A model generated the notes under the pieces. That model was given only the letters and a program-made list of their open reading frames with translations. It ran no database searches and was not told the origin of the DNA. The position numbers and the translations under genes are program-made. From contig JAJQDK010000005.1 of the NCBI GenBank assembly GCA_021202245.1, positions 6,794-29,916 of the forward strand: 23,123 nt of DNA, read 5' to 3'. The first letter of the stretch is position 1. Each line of letters begins with the position of its first letter. Below, in pieces: positions 7,437-15,783 of the stretch. Source of the stretch: Clostridiales bacterium. Lineage in GTDB: Bacteria > Bacillota > Clostridia > Oscillospirales > Acutalibacteraceae.

Positions 7437-8821
7437 TTAACCGAGTTTTTTAAAATCACCTTTAACGAGATTGAGGAACAGCGCAGAAGCCAGCACAAGT
7501 GAAAACAGCTCTGCAATCGGGAAGGAATACCAAACGTACGTAATGCCAATGTCCTTGCCAAAACAAACGCTACAGGCAAAAGCACAACAAGCTGACGGCA
7601 GAAGGAGATTATAAGACTGCGGATTCCCTTTCCCACAGCCTGAAACAGCGCTGTGAGCAAAATGCCGGCAGCCGCAGGGATAAAGCAAAGACTGATAATC
7701 TTAAATGCAGGCACGCCCATTTTCATTAGCTCACCTGTTCCGCCGAACATAGAAATGAGCGTATCGGGAATAATCCACATAAGAGCCGTGCCGATTGCCA
7801 TTATTGCTACGGCAACAACAATTCCTCTCTTAAGACAGGAATACATACGCTTTCTGTTGCGCGCGCCGTAATTATATCCGATAATCGGCATAACGCCCTG
7901 ATTAAGTTCGAAGCACGGCATAAATACAAAGCTCTGGAGCTTGTAATAGATGCCCAGCACCTTAATTGCGGTTTCGGAGGAAGCAAGAATTGCGTTTAGC
8001 CCGATAATCATAACGGAGCCCACCGACTGCATAATAATTGAGGGGAAGCCGACGGCATAGATATTTTTGAGTGAAGTTGTATTAAGCTTGAAGCTTTTAA
8101 ACGAAATTTTAACCTCATGCTTTTTGCAAAACATAATGATAAGGGCAAAGGTCATTCCGCAAAACTGACCGAACACCGTCGCTATGGCGGCGCCGAGAAC
8201 GCCGAGCTGAGGAAACGGTCCCAAACCGAAGATAAGAAGAGGGTCGAAGATTAAATTCACAACAGTGCCCGTAAGCTGAAAAAGCATGGGAAAAATCATA
8301 TTTCCGGTAGCCTGCAGGGTCTTTTCAATCATAACCTGAACAATACTGAAAGCAGAAAAGCACAGCACAACTCTGAGATATTGCACGCCGTAATCTATAA
8401 CCTCTTGGTTTTGAGTGTACGCCTCCATAAACGGGCGCACGGCAAATAAACCGAGAATGAGAAAAACAAGGTAGCTGAAAATACAGGTCAGCAAACCGTG
8501 CGTAGCGGCATCGTCAGCCTCCTTAAAGCTGCGCTCTCCGAGCTTTCGTGATACAAGGGAGTTTACGCCGACAGCCGTACCTACGGCAACGGCAACCATA
8601 AGCAGCTGCATCGGATAAGCAAGAGAGGTAGCGGTCAAGCCGTTTTGGCTGTATCTGCCGATGAACATACTGTCTACTATGTTATACATTGCCTGAATAG
8701 TCATTGAGAAAATGGCAGGCACCGACATAGAAAAAATAAGCTTTGTCATAGGCATTGTGCCCAGCTTATTTTCAGGCTTTACATTTTCGGTATTCGTTTC
8801 AATATTTATTTCCGTACTCAA
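7437..8821 (-). CDS. MATE family efflux transporter, frameshifted near the C-terminus
   Basis: Inner-membrane Na+ or H+ driven multidrug exporter of the MATE family: about 12 helices, with PMTKLIFSMSVPAIFSMTIQAMYNIVDSMF at the N-terminus (split here by family convention into helix 1 and its loop) and GYNYGARNRKRM mid-protein. The reading frame breaks near 7555. One frame reads VAFVLARTLALRTF and runs to 7400; the expected ending (DIGITYVWYSFPIAEL ... VKGDFKKLG) is in another frame and stops at 7437. Adding one A in the coding-strand CAAGG restores VLAKDIGITYVWYS and a product of about 461 residues, normal for MATE. Start taken as TTG at 8821, ten bases after AGGA; TTG at 8830 is too close to it. 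It lies about 90 bases after the VanZ-like gene, same strand. Confidence 0.9.
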
Positions 8822-8912
8822 AATTTTCAATTCCTTTCAATTTTTATCGGAGCCAAGCAGAATTGCCTCGCTCATCCCCCTGCTGCGATTGCAGCCGATG
8901 ACGGAGCGAACG

Positions 8913-9389
8913 CTATCGAAGCTTTCTCGCTTTGCGGTAGACTGCAAAAATTATGTACATTAAAATTGCGCCGAAAAGCACTCCGGAGAAATCAAGAAGC
9001 ACATCGCTTATTTGCCCCGATCTGCCCATTACGTTAAGCTGAATGGTTTCATCAACCACAGCGGAGGCAAGCCCGGCAAAAAGTACCTGAAAGCTGTACT
9101 TATGGGGACGGTATCTGTTAAACGAGTATGCACAGGTCATAAGCAAACCGCCTATGACTGCATATTCGATAAAATGAGCCGATTTTCTGACTATGTGGTC
9201 GGTAAGCTCTGCATTCAAGCCGAAATAGTTGAACAGAGTCTGCAAAAAAGACAGCACGCTGCCGCTTTCGTCCTCAGACACATCGGCGGGCATAGCCGAA
9301 TGAATAAAGGCAAACAAAAGCATACAGACGGTCAGGGTAAAAGCTATTATCTTAAAAGCTCTTGAGCATGATGACGACTGCTTTTTCAT
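8913..9389 (-). CDS. VanZ-like family membrane protein
   Basis: 158-residue membrane protein with about four helices. The VanZ signature is present: HIVRKSAHFIEYAVIGGLL, then SAVVDETIQ and GRSGQISDVLLDFSGVLFG. VanZ relatives are linked to low-level teicoplanin resistance in enterococci, but most family members have no known role. The ATG at 9389 has AGGAAG at good spacing and lies downstream of a clear promoter (9446-9473); the longer frame to 9473 would run through that promoter and is rejected. It is the first gene of a long minus-strand series that continues with MATE and the SpoIVF-like genes. Confidence 0.87.
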   Translation of the reverse strand: MKKQSSSCSRAFKIIAFTLTVCMLLFAFIHSAMPADVSEDESGSVLSFLQTLFNYFGLNAELTDHIVRKSAHFIEYAVIGGLLMTCAYSFNRYRPHKYSFQVLFAGLASAVVDETIQLNVMGRSGQISDVLLDFSGVLFGAILMYIIFAVYRKARKLR

Positions 9390-9445
9390 AAAATCACTTC
9401 CTAAAAACCTTTTTCGATAATATCGCAGAAAAACATTCCTTAATA

Positions 9446-9473
9446 ATTTTACTGATAAATTACGCAATGTCAA
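9446..9473 (-). promoter_or_regulatory. Promoter of the VanZ-MATE-SpoIVF-radical SAM gene series
   Basis: Minus strand TTGACA (9468-9473), 16-base spacer, TAAAAT (9446-9451), about 57 bases before the VanZ start. No clear internal promoter or strong terminator was seen down to 3221, so it may drive the whole series. Confidence 0.72.
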
Positions 9474-9575
9474 TACGTGAAACGTTTATTTATAGGAATG
9501 TATAAAATTTTTATCGGCAAAGGAAGGCAAAATTAAGTTAAAATGTTTAATTATGTGCAACAGAGGATGAATATA

Positions 9576-9604
9576 TTGAAATATTAAGCTCTTTATGATA
9601 AAAT
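9576..9604 (+). promoter_or_regulatory. Promoter of the COG2426 gene
   Basis: TTGAAA (9576-9581), 17-base spacer, TAAAAT (9599-9604), followed by a GAAGGTG ribosome site just before the ATG at 9662. Confidence 0.62.
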
Positions 9605-9661
9605 GAATTGATATGATGAAAAAGATAGCTCAGGGCAAGTCCCTCATTTGAAGGTGTTAAT

Positions 9662-10147
9662 ATGTTGAATTATTTAATTGTTTTTTTGATTTCAATGGTA
9701 CCCATTGTTGAGCTTAGAGGCGCCATGCCCATTGCTATAGGAATGGGACTTGACCCGTTATGGTCATATGTGATATGTATTATCGGCAATATGATTCCCG
9801 TGCCGTTTATTTATTTGTTTGCAAGAAAAATTCTTGTTTGGGGAAGCGACAAAAAGTACATAGGCAAATTCTTTAAATTTTGTCTTGAAAAGGGCGAAAA
9901 GGGCGGTAAAAAGCTTCAGGCAAAAGCCGGAAGAGGATTGTTTGCCGCACTGCTGCTGTTCGTTGCAATCCCCGTTCCCGGAACGGGCGCCTGGACAGGT
10001 ACGCTCGCTGCAAGCCTGCTGGATATGGGATTTAAAAAGAGTGTAGTCGCAGTTCTGTGCGGCGTGCTTATCGCAGGAGTAATTATGGGACTTGCAAGTA
10101 TGGGAGTATTCGGAGGAATAAGCGCTTTGATCGCTCCCAATTCATAA
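9662..10147 (+). CDS. COG2426 small multidrug export-like membrane protein
   Basis: 161 residues, three or four hydrophobic helices. The N-terminal VPIVELRGAMPIAIGMGL and the central FVAIPVPGTGAWTGTLAASLL blocks are the hallmarks of the COG2426 / Sm_multidrug_ex family (PF06695), which is related by fold to DedA-type proteins. No substrate is established and the export role is a legacy name. Translation start is supported by GAAGGTG six bases upstream. It has its own promoter and a strong terminator 43 bases after the stop. Confidence 0.88.
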   Translation: MLNYLIVFLISMVPIVELRGAMPIAIGMGLDPLWSYVICIIGNMIPVPFIYLFARKILVWGSDKKYIGKFFKFCLEKGEKGGKKLQAKAGRGLFAALLLFVAIPVPGTGAWTGTLAASLLDMGFKKSVVAVLCGVLIAGVIMGLASMGVFGGISALIAPNS

Positions 10148-10189
10148 GCAACAGGCTTGTTCCGTTTTTCAGTGAACCGGAGAGCTTCG

Positions 10190-10214
10190 GGGCGGCGGCT
10201 GCCGCCCTGTTTTT
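10190..10214 (+). terminator. Strong terminator between COG2426 and the flavoprotein genes
   Basis: Perfect seven-pair GC stem GGGCGGC / GCCGCCC with a four-base GGCT loop, followed by TGTTTTT. It ends only about 35 bases before the next start codon, with no obvious promoter between, so the downstream genes may rely on read-through. Confidence 0.85.
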
Positions 10215-10248
10215 GCAAAAAATAATTCAAAACGATTTTGAGGTTATT

Positions 10249-11472
10249 ATGATGACACAAAACAAATACGGCGCAGTAATTATCGGCGGCGGCGCATCCG
10301 GACTGATGTGTGCTGCGGCGGCAAAGAGCAAAAACAAAAATCTTTCAGTCGCAATTATTGAAAAAAATGACAGAACAGGCAAAAAGCTGCTGTCAACGGG
10401 CAACGGCAGATGCAACCTTACAAACAAGGAAATTTCATCCGAGAAATACCGCGGTACCTTCTGCAAAGGAGCGGATAAAATTTTTTCAAAATACACAGCC
10501 GACTGCATTACGGAAATTTTTAAAAATCTCGGCTTGCTCACATATTCCGACAGCGAAGGACGGTATTATCCCGTGTGCAAGCAGGCAAGCGCAGTGCTTG
10601 ATGTGCTGAGATTTGCCTGTGAAAGACTCGGCGTTGATATTTTTTGCGGAGAATGCGTTAAAAGTGTCGGCAGGAAAAACGGCAAATTTTATGTAAATAC
10701 CGAAAATATGAAATTATCCTCCGATAAGCTTGTGATAGCGTGCGGTTCAAAATCGGCGCCGAAGCTCGGAGGCACCGCAGCCGCCGTTGATTATCTTAAA
10801 AATTTCGGTCACAGCGTTATCCCCTTTTCCCCGGCTCTGTGCCCTGTTAAGGTAAGCTCCGATTTGCTTAAATCATTAAAGGGCATAAGAATTACGGGAA
10901 AGGCGACTCTGCTGGACAAAAACGGAAGCGCCGTAAAATCCGAAAGTGGAGAAATTCAATTTACCGATACTTCACTTTCGGGCATATGTATTTTTAATCT
11001 TTCTCTTTACAATCAAAAAGACTGTACAATTTCGCTTAACCTTTTGCCAGATTATTCTTATAAAGAATTATTTTCGCTGATTAGCCGCCAACGACTGTTG
11101 TTCGGCGACTTTACCGCCGACAATTTATTTACCGGAATTTTCCAAAAAAGAATCGGACAGGCTCTGTTCAAGCTGTGCGGCATAAGGGATTTTTCGAAAA
11201 AATGCAGTTCGCTTTCGGACGGAGAGATTAAAGCTCTCTGCTCTGCCGTGCAAAATATGAATTTTAAAACGGACGAAAACAGTGATTTCAGCCGTTCGCA
11301 GTGCTTGCTCGGAGGAGCTGCTGGAAATCAAATTGACGAAAACACAATGGAAAGCAAAATTGTCAAGGGCTTGTACATCTGCGGTGAGGCGGTTGACATC
11401 TGCGGTGAATGCGGCGGCTACAATCTGCACTTTGCGTTTTCAAGCGGACATCTTGCAGGAGAAAAATTATGA
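10249..11472 (+). CDS. HI0933/YhiN-family FAD-dependent oxidoreductase
   Basis: 407-residue flavoprotein. The N-terminal dinucleotide-binding motif is GGGASGLMCAAAA, then the family blocks NDRTGKKLLSTGNGRCNLTN and SDSEGRYYPVCKQASAVLDVL, and a C-terminal GLYICGEAVDICGECGGYN that closes the FAD site. Substrate unknown for the whole family. The open frame extends upstream to 10057 into the previous gene, but the ATG at 10249 (or the adjacent one at 10252) follows TGAGG and starts right before the Rossmann fold. Its stop overlaps the next start as ATGA, so the two flavoproteins form a coupled pair. Confidence 0.92.
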   Translation: MMTQNKYGAVIIGGGASGLMCAAAAKSKNKNLSVAIIEKNDRTGKKLLSTGNGRCNLTNKEISSEKYRGTFCKGADKIFSKYTADCITEIFKNLGLLTYSDSEGRYYPVCKQASAVLDVLRFACERLGVDIFCGECVKSVGRKNGKFYVNTENMKLSSDKLVIACGSKSAPKLGGTAAAVDYLKNFGHSVIPFSPALCPVKVSSDLLKSLKGIRITGKATLLDKNGSAVKSESGEIQFTDTSLSGICIFNLSLYNQKDCTISLNLLPDYSYKELFSLISRQRLLFGDFTADNLFTGIFQKRIGQALFKLCGIRDFSKKCSSLSDGEIKALCSAVQNMNFKTDENSDFSRSQCLLGGAAGNQIDENTMESKIVKGLYICGEAVDICGECGGYNLHFAFSSGHLAGEKL

Positions 11473-13055
11473 TTAGAATTAACAATGTCCGACTGCCGTT
11501 GAATTATGACGACAGTCTGATACGAAAAAAGGTTTCAAAGCAGCTCGGCATAGAGCCAAAAGCGATAAAATGCTGTTCCCTGTTTCGCCGCTCGGTTGAC
11601 GCAAGGAAAAAGGACAATATATTTTTCCTCGCTGCCGTGGACGCAGAGCTCAGCATAAACGAGGAAAAGGTTTGCAGACGGGCAAAAAACGCTGTAATCT
11701 GCGAGAAATACTCATATAGTACCGCTGAATGGAAGGGCGGAGTGTCGCCTGTTGTGGTCGGAACAGGACCTGCCGGTCTTTTTGCCGCCTTAATCCTTGC
11801 TCAGAGCGGAGCAAATCCGATTGTAATTGAACGCGGCCGCGATATAGACAGCAGAACAAGGGACGTGTATAGCTTTTGGATGAGCGGCAAGCTTGATGAA
11901 ACATCTAACGTGCAATTCGGCGAAGGCGGCGCAGGCACATTCTCTGACGGAAAGCTCAACACCGGCACCAAGGACTCAAGACAGCGAAAGGTGCTGTTTG
12001 AATTTGTTAAGCACGGAGCGCCCGATGAAATTCTTTATAACGCTAAGCCGCACATAGGAACAGACAAGCTGAAGGGCACGGTAAAAAGTATAAGAGAGGA
12101 AATTATCTCACTCGGCGGCAGAGTATTCTTTGAAACCAAGCTGACAGGCATCAACACTGAGAACGGCAGAGTCGTTTCCGCTGCTGTTGAGCACGGAGGA
12201 AAAGCAGATATTATCGAAACCGACAGCATAATTCTTGCAATCGGTCACAGCGCAAGAGATACCTTTGAAATGCTGTATAACAAAAATATTCCTATTGAGG
12301 CCAAGGCATTCTCGGTCGGCGCGCGGATTGAGCATTTGCGCAGCAAAATTGACAGAGCGCAGTACGGCAGGTTTGCCGGAAACGAAAGGCTCGGCGCAGC
12401 AAATTATAAGATGAATGTTCATCTGCAAAACGGCAGAGGTGTGTATACCTTTTGTATGTGCCCGGGAGGCAAGGTGGTAAATGCTTCAAGTGAAAATAAT
12501 ATGCTTGTCACTAACGGAATGCGCGAATTTGCGAGGGATGACATAAATTCAAACTCTGCGCTGCTTGTAGGCGTAGCTCCCGATGATTTCAAAAGTGAGA
12601 GTCCGCTTGCTGGAATATATTTTCAGCGTGAGCTTGAAAGCAAGGCTTTTATTGCGGGCGGCGGCAATTATTCAGCTCCCGTGCAAAGAGTTGACGACTT
12701 TATCAACAATGTAAAGAGCAATAAATTGGGGGAAGTCACGCCGAGCATCGGTCCCGGCTGCACCCTTGCACATCTGAATGATATTCTTCCCGAATACATC
12801 TGCCAATCAATGAAGGACGGCATATTGCAGATGGACAAAAAGCTCAGAGGGTTTGCCGACGGCGACGCCGTGCTGACAGCCGTTGAAGCACGGAGCTCCT
12901 CGCCTGTGAGGATTCTGCGTGACGATACAATGCAGAGCGTGGGCATAAAGGGACTTTATCCCTGCGGTGAGGGCGCAGGCTATGCAGGCGGAATAATATC
13001 CGCAGCCGTGGACGGAATAAAATGCGCCGAGAAAATCATTGAAAAATCACACTAA
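11469..13055 (+). CDS. COG2509-family FAD-dependent dehydrogenase
   Basis: 528-residue uncharacterised flavoprotein. A roughly 90-residue N-terminal domain (IRINNVRLPLNYDD, LFRRSVDARKKDNIFF) precedes the FAD-binding motif VVVGTGPAGLFAALILAQSG; then VQFGEGGAGTFSDGKLNT and, at the C-terminus, GLYPCGEGAGYAGGIISAA. These blocks are diagnostic for COG2509. The reaction is unknown. The ATG overlaps the previous stop by four bases (ATGA), so it is translationally coupled to the HI0933-like gene. A strong terminator begins four bases after the stop. Confidence 0.92.
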   Translation: MIRINNVRLPLNYDDSLIRKKVSKQLGIEPKAIKCCSLFRRSVDARKKDNIFFLAAVDAELSINEEKVCRRAKNAVICEKYSYSTAEWKGGVSPVVVGTGPAGLFAALILAQSGANPIVIERGRDIDSRTRDVYSFWMSGKLDETSNVQFGEGGAGTFSDGKLNTGTKDSRQRKVLFEFVKHGAPDEILYNAKPHIGTDKLKGTVKSIREEIISLGGRVFFETKLTGINTENGRVVSAAVEHGGKADIIETDSIILAIGHSARDTFEMLYNKNIPIEAKAFSVGARIEHLRSKIDRAQYGRFAGNERLGAANYKMNVHLQNGRGVYTFCMCPGGKVVNASSENNMLVTNGMREFARDDINSNSALLVGVAPDDFKSESPLAGIYFQRELESKAFIAGGGNYSAPVQRVDDFINNVKSNKLGEVTPSIGPGCTLAHLNDILPEYICQSMKDGILQMDKKLRGFADGDAVLTAVEARSSSPVRILRDDTMQSVGIKGLYPCGEGAGYAGGIISAAVDGIKCAEKIIEKSH

Positions 13056-13058
13056 AGC

Positions 13059-13098
13059 AATTCCCTGCCGACATAAAGATGTCAGCAGGGAATTTTTT
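13059..13098 (+). terminator. Strong terminator of the flavoprotein pair
   Basis: AATTCCCTGC-C-GACAT pairs with ATGTC-A-GCAGGGAATT (one C/A mismatch) around a short loop, followed by TTTTTAA. Confidence 0.93.
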
Positions 13099-13126
13099 AA
13101 TAATCGTTCTGTTTTTTACGGTACAG

Positions 13127-13180
13127 TATGTGACCTGCTCTCGCCCTTAGCGGCGGGAGCTTTTGCGGCTTAGGTTAAAA
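13127..13180 (+). repeat. Short interspersed repeat, copy A
   Basis: Contains ATGTGACCTGCTC, a GC-rich hairpin (GCTCTCGCC / GGCGGGAGC) and the ending TTTGCGGCTTAGGTTAAAA (13162-13180). The 19-base ending is identical to copy B; the start differs by one base from B. Confidence 0.6.
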
Positions 13181-13191
13181 TTCTTCAAAAG

Positions 13192-13855
13192 CTATTGTTC
13201 TGTAAAAGAAGAATAAATATATTGACATTTCTTATACTGCGTTATTGATAAAGCAACGGGTAAGCAAACAAATATAAAAATAAGTGCGACAAAAAATAAA
13301 TACATCGTAAAATTCTCATTAAATGCAAAATAAGCGCCTACTCCAAACAATACCCACAAAACAGAGCTTGCCGAAAACAGCTTTTTTTACATAATTAAAC
13401 CACTGATTTTTAAATGCGGAGGTGTTTTTCGTATAACTTACTTTTACGCTGTCATCCATATTGCATTCAAAAACAGCGGGAAACCAAGTGTTTGAAATCT
13501 CATTATATTCGGCATTTTTATATTTAAAAGCTATTTCCGTGTCTTGCTTTAAATTGACCGTAAATTCTGCCCGCAAGCAATAGGGAGAAATATTTTTATA
13601 CCATTTTGAATCGGTATCCGGAAGAAATATACAAAATATTCCCCTGATTACCATAGTAACGACAAAAAGCAGAATGTTAAGCAGTGTACGGTTGTTTTTG
13701 TCCGGTTGAGTGCTGATGACTACCTTATATGTATTGCCTTCGGGCAGGTCAAATGAAACGGATTTTTCAAGGTCGGCATCCATAGACTTTGTCGCCCCGT
13801 TTACCGTTACATTTATAAGCTCTCCGGAAAAATTTCCTTTAACAATTAAATTCAC
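13192..13855 (-). CDS. Hypothetical membrane protein, frameshifted at an A7 run
   Basis: Not recognised. The N-terminal part (about 1-55) is beta-like (LIVKGNFSGELINVTVNG, LPEGNTYKVVIS), then one membrane helix (NILLFVVTMVIRGIFCIFL) and a second beta-like region. The first frame ends at 13319. The next frame continues smoothly with two more helices (SVLWVLFGVGAYFAF, MYLFFVALIFIFVCLPVAL) and stops at 13192. Removing one A from the coding-strand A7 (13382-13388) joins them into about 220 residues ending YIYSSFTEQ. I start at the GTG at 13855, eight bases after GAGGGGG; the GTG at 13864 abuts that site. The gene lies between two direct repeat copies (13127-13180 and 13947-14014). Confidence 0.72.
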
Positions 13856-13864
13856 TGCCGCCAC

Positions 13865-13946
13865 CCCCTCAATTTAAAATTCAACAGCATCAGTATACAT
13901 TATTGTTCTGTACTTGTAAAGCAAACAGCATCAAGCGATTTGAATA
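13865..13946. other. Short spacer upstream of the hypothetical membrane gene
   Basis: AT-rich bases with the ribosome site of the minus-strand gene at one end and repeat copy B at the other. No gene or convincing promoter box seen. Confidence 0.4.
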
Positions 13947-14014
13947 CATATGCGACCTGCTCCTATCGCCTGCGCTGTGCGTAAAAACGAAAGCCTTTGC
14001 GGCTTAGGTTAAAA
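13947..14014 (+). repeat. Short interspersed repeat, copy B
   Basis: Same orientation as copy A, with ATGCGACCTGCTC at the start and the identical 19-base ending (13996-14014). The middle differs in sequence and length. It overlaps the T-tract of the rnpB terminator. Confidence 0.6.
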
Positions 14015-14039
14015 AACGCCCCGTGAAAATCACAGGGCG
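14011..14039 (-). terminator. Terminator of rnpB
   Basis: Minus strand CGCCCTGTGA pairs with TCACGGGGCG (10 pairs, one T-G) around a three-base loop, followed by six T residues. Confidence 0.92.
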
Positions 14040-14042
14040 CAT

Positions 14043-14392
14043 TTGCGACTGCATCTGTAAGCCGGGTTCTGTCGTGAACAGCCATCTATCTTGGCAGCCC
14101 GTTGCCGAAGCTGCTCAATGCCACCTCCTAAGGACACGCCGAGCAAGCGTATAATGTCCTACCACGGTGTTGCTTCAAATAGGGTTTACACGGCAGGTCG
14201 GTCTCCCGACCTCCGGTGAGCTCTTACCTCGCCTTTCCATCCTTACCGAAAAATTCGGCGGTAATTTTCTGTTGCACTATCCCTGGAGTCGCCTCCGGCG
14301 GCCGTTAGCCGTTATTATTGCTCTGTGAAGCCCGGACTTTCCTCGCACAAACCCTTTCGGAATTTGCCCGCAGCTGTTCAACACACTCGCAA
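14043..14392 (-). ncRNA. rnpB: RNase P RNA, bacterial class A type
   Basis: About 350-base catalytic RNA of ribonuclease P, which trims 5' leaders of pre-tRNAs. Conserved pieces on the minus strand include GAGGAAAGTCCGGGCTTC near the 5' end (CR I), GGGATAGTGCAACAGAAA, GGTAAGAGCTCACCGG, and AGATGGCTGTTC with ACAGAACCCGGCTTACAG near the 3' end (CR V). The P1 helix is formed by TTGCGA at 14387-14392 and TCGCAA at 14043-14048, which set the approximate ends. Promoter and terminator flank it. It is transcribed divergently from the malic enzyme gene. Confidence 0.96.
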
Positions 14393-14396
14393 TATT

Positions 14397-14425
14397 ATAT
14401 TAAATCAAAACAAGCCAAAAGTCAA
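14397..14425 (-). promoter_or_regulatory. Promoter of rnpB
   Basis: Minus strand TTGACT (14420-14425), 17-base spacer, TAATAT (14397-14402), a few bases before the mature 5' end of the RNA. Confidence 0.7.
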
Positions 14426-14444
14426 ATGAAAATGTAATAATCAC

Positions 14445-14473
14445 TTGATATAAAAAGGATTTTGTTTTATAAT
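14445..14473 (+). promoter_or_regulatory. Promoter of the malic enzyme gene
   Basis: TTGATA (14445-14450), 17-base spacer, perfect TATAAT (14468-14473). A small hairpin CCGGT-GTTT-ACCGG follows in the leader, then AAAGGAGA before the ATG at 14532. Confidence 0.85.
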
Positions 14474-14531
14474 GTATGAGTATGTTCCGGTGTTTACCGG
14501 CAGTTGAAAGATTTAATAAAGGAGAACGATT

Positions 14532-15701
14532 ATGGATATAAGAGAAGAATCGCTGCAAAAGCATTATGAATGGAACGGAAAAATTGAGGTTAAATCACGT
14601 GTAAGCATTGACTCATCAAAAGCGCTCTCGCTTGCATACACCCCCGGTGTTGCTCAGCCCTGCCTTGAAATTCAGAAGGACTGCGACAAATCCTTTGAAC
14701 TGACAAGAAGAAATAATCTTGTAGCAGTTGTAACCGACGGTACGGCTGTACTCGGCCTGGGCGATATAGGTCCCGAAGCAGGTATGCCGGTTATGGAGGG
14801 TAAATGCGCATTGTTTAAGGAATTCGGCGACGTGGACGCCTTTCCTATTTGCATAAAGAGTAAGGACGTTGACGAATTTGTAAGGACAGTTTATCTTATC
14901 AGCGGTTCCTTCGGCGGAATAAATCTTGAAGATATTTCTGCGCCGCGCTGTTTTGAAATTGAAAAAAAGCTCAAAGAACTGTGCGATATTCCGGTATTTC
15001 ATGATGACCAGCACGGAACGGCAATCGTTGTGCTTGCGGCTCTTATAAACGCACTCAAGGTTGTAAAAAAGAATGTAGGCGACTGCAAGGTTGTAATCAG
15101 CGGTCCCGGCTCGGCGGGAATTGCAATCGGCAAGCTCTTGCTGAAATACGGCGTAAAGGACCTCACCTTCTGCGGAAGCAGAGGAATTATCAACACGCAG
15201 ACAGCCAAAAATGATATGCAAAGAGAAATGTGCAAATTTACTAACCTCGACAACAAGAGCGGATCTCTTGCCGACGCAATGGTGGGAGCCGATGTGTTTA
15301 TCGGCGTTTCCGCACCCGGAATTGTGACTGAGGAAATGGTTAAATCAATGGCAGAAGATGCTGTTGTTTTCCCGATGTCTAACCCTACTCCGGAGGTAAT
15401 GCCCGATATAGCAAAAAAAGCCGGTGCGGCGGTTATAGGAACGGGCAGAAGCGATTTTCCGAACCAAATTAACAACGTGCTTGCATTCCCCGGAATTTTC
15501 AGAGGCGCTCTCGATTGCAGAGCTAAGGAAATTAACGAGGATATGAAGCTTGCCGCAGCTTATGCAATAGCTTCTCTTGTAAGCGATGAAAAGCTGTCGC
15601 CCGACTACATCATTCCCGAAGCATTTGACAAGAGAATCGGCAGCACGGTTGCGCAGGCTGTTAAAGAAGCCGCAATTAAATCGGGCGCTGCAAGAATTTA
15701 A
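14532..15701 (+). CDS. Malic enzyme (malate dehydrogenase, oxaloacetate-decarboxylating)
   Basis: 389-residue short-form malic enzyme that converts malate to pyruvate and CO2 while reducing NAD(P)+. Visible residues: Y36 in SLAYTPGVAQPC and K91 in MEGKCALFKEFGD (catalytic pair), E133-D134 in GGINLEDISAPRC and D158-D159 in FHDDQHGTAIV (metal binding), and the Rossmann motif GPGSAG (191-196) of the cofactor domain. NAD versus NADP preference cannot be read reliably. Length is that of bacterial enzymes without the phosphotransacetylase domain. The gene stands alone, with a near-consensus promoter, a strong ribosome site and a terminator, so it is probably well expressed. Confidence 0.95.
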   Translation: MDIREESLQKHYEWNGKIEVKSRVSIDSSKALSLAYTPGVAQPCLEIQKDCDKSFELTRRNNLVAVVTDGTAVLGLGDIGPEAGMPVMEGKCALFKEFGDVDAFPICIKSKDVDEFVRTVYLISGSFGGINLEDISAPRCFEIEKKLKELCDIPVFHDDQHGTAIVVLAALINALKVVKKNVGDCKVVISGPGSAGIAIGKLLLKYGVKDLTFCGSRGIINTQTAKNDMQREMCKFTNLDNKSGSLADAMVGADVFIGVSAPGIVTEEMVKSMAEDAVVFPMSNPTPEVMPDIAKKAGAAVIGTGRSDFPNQINNVLAFPGIFRGALDCRAKEINEDMKLAAAYAIASLVSDEKLSPDYIIPEAFDKRIGSTVAQAVKEAAIKSGAARI

Positions 15702-15730
15702 TTTGCGTTTTAACTTACTTAATAAATTTA

Positions 15731-15768
15731 AGGGACTGATTCACTTAATTGAAACAGTCCCTGTTTTA
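15731..15768 (+). terminator. Terminator of the malic enzyme gene
   Basis: AGGGACTG / CAGTCCCT stem extended by TTC/GAA, then GTTTTATT. Confidence 0.88.
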
Positions 15769-15783
15769 TTGTTGCTTGCTTAG

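Noticed and set aside
10057..10248. Upstream extension of the HI0933-like flavoprotein
   Set aside because: Overlaps the COG2426 gene and a terminator. The Rossmann fold begins right after the ATG at 10249.
14616..15221. Long minus-strand frame inside the malic enzyme gene
   Set aside because: Shadow of a well-conserved enzyme on the other strand, with no ribosome site or motif.
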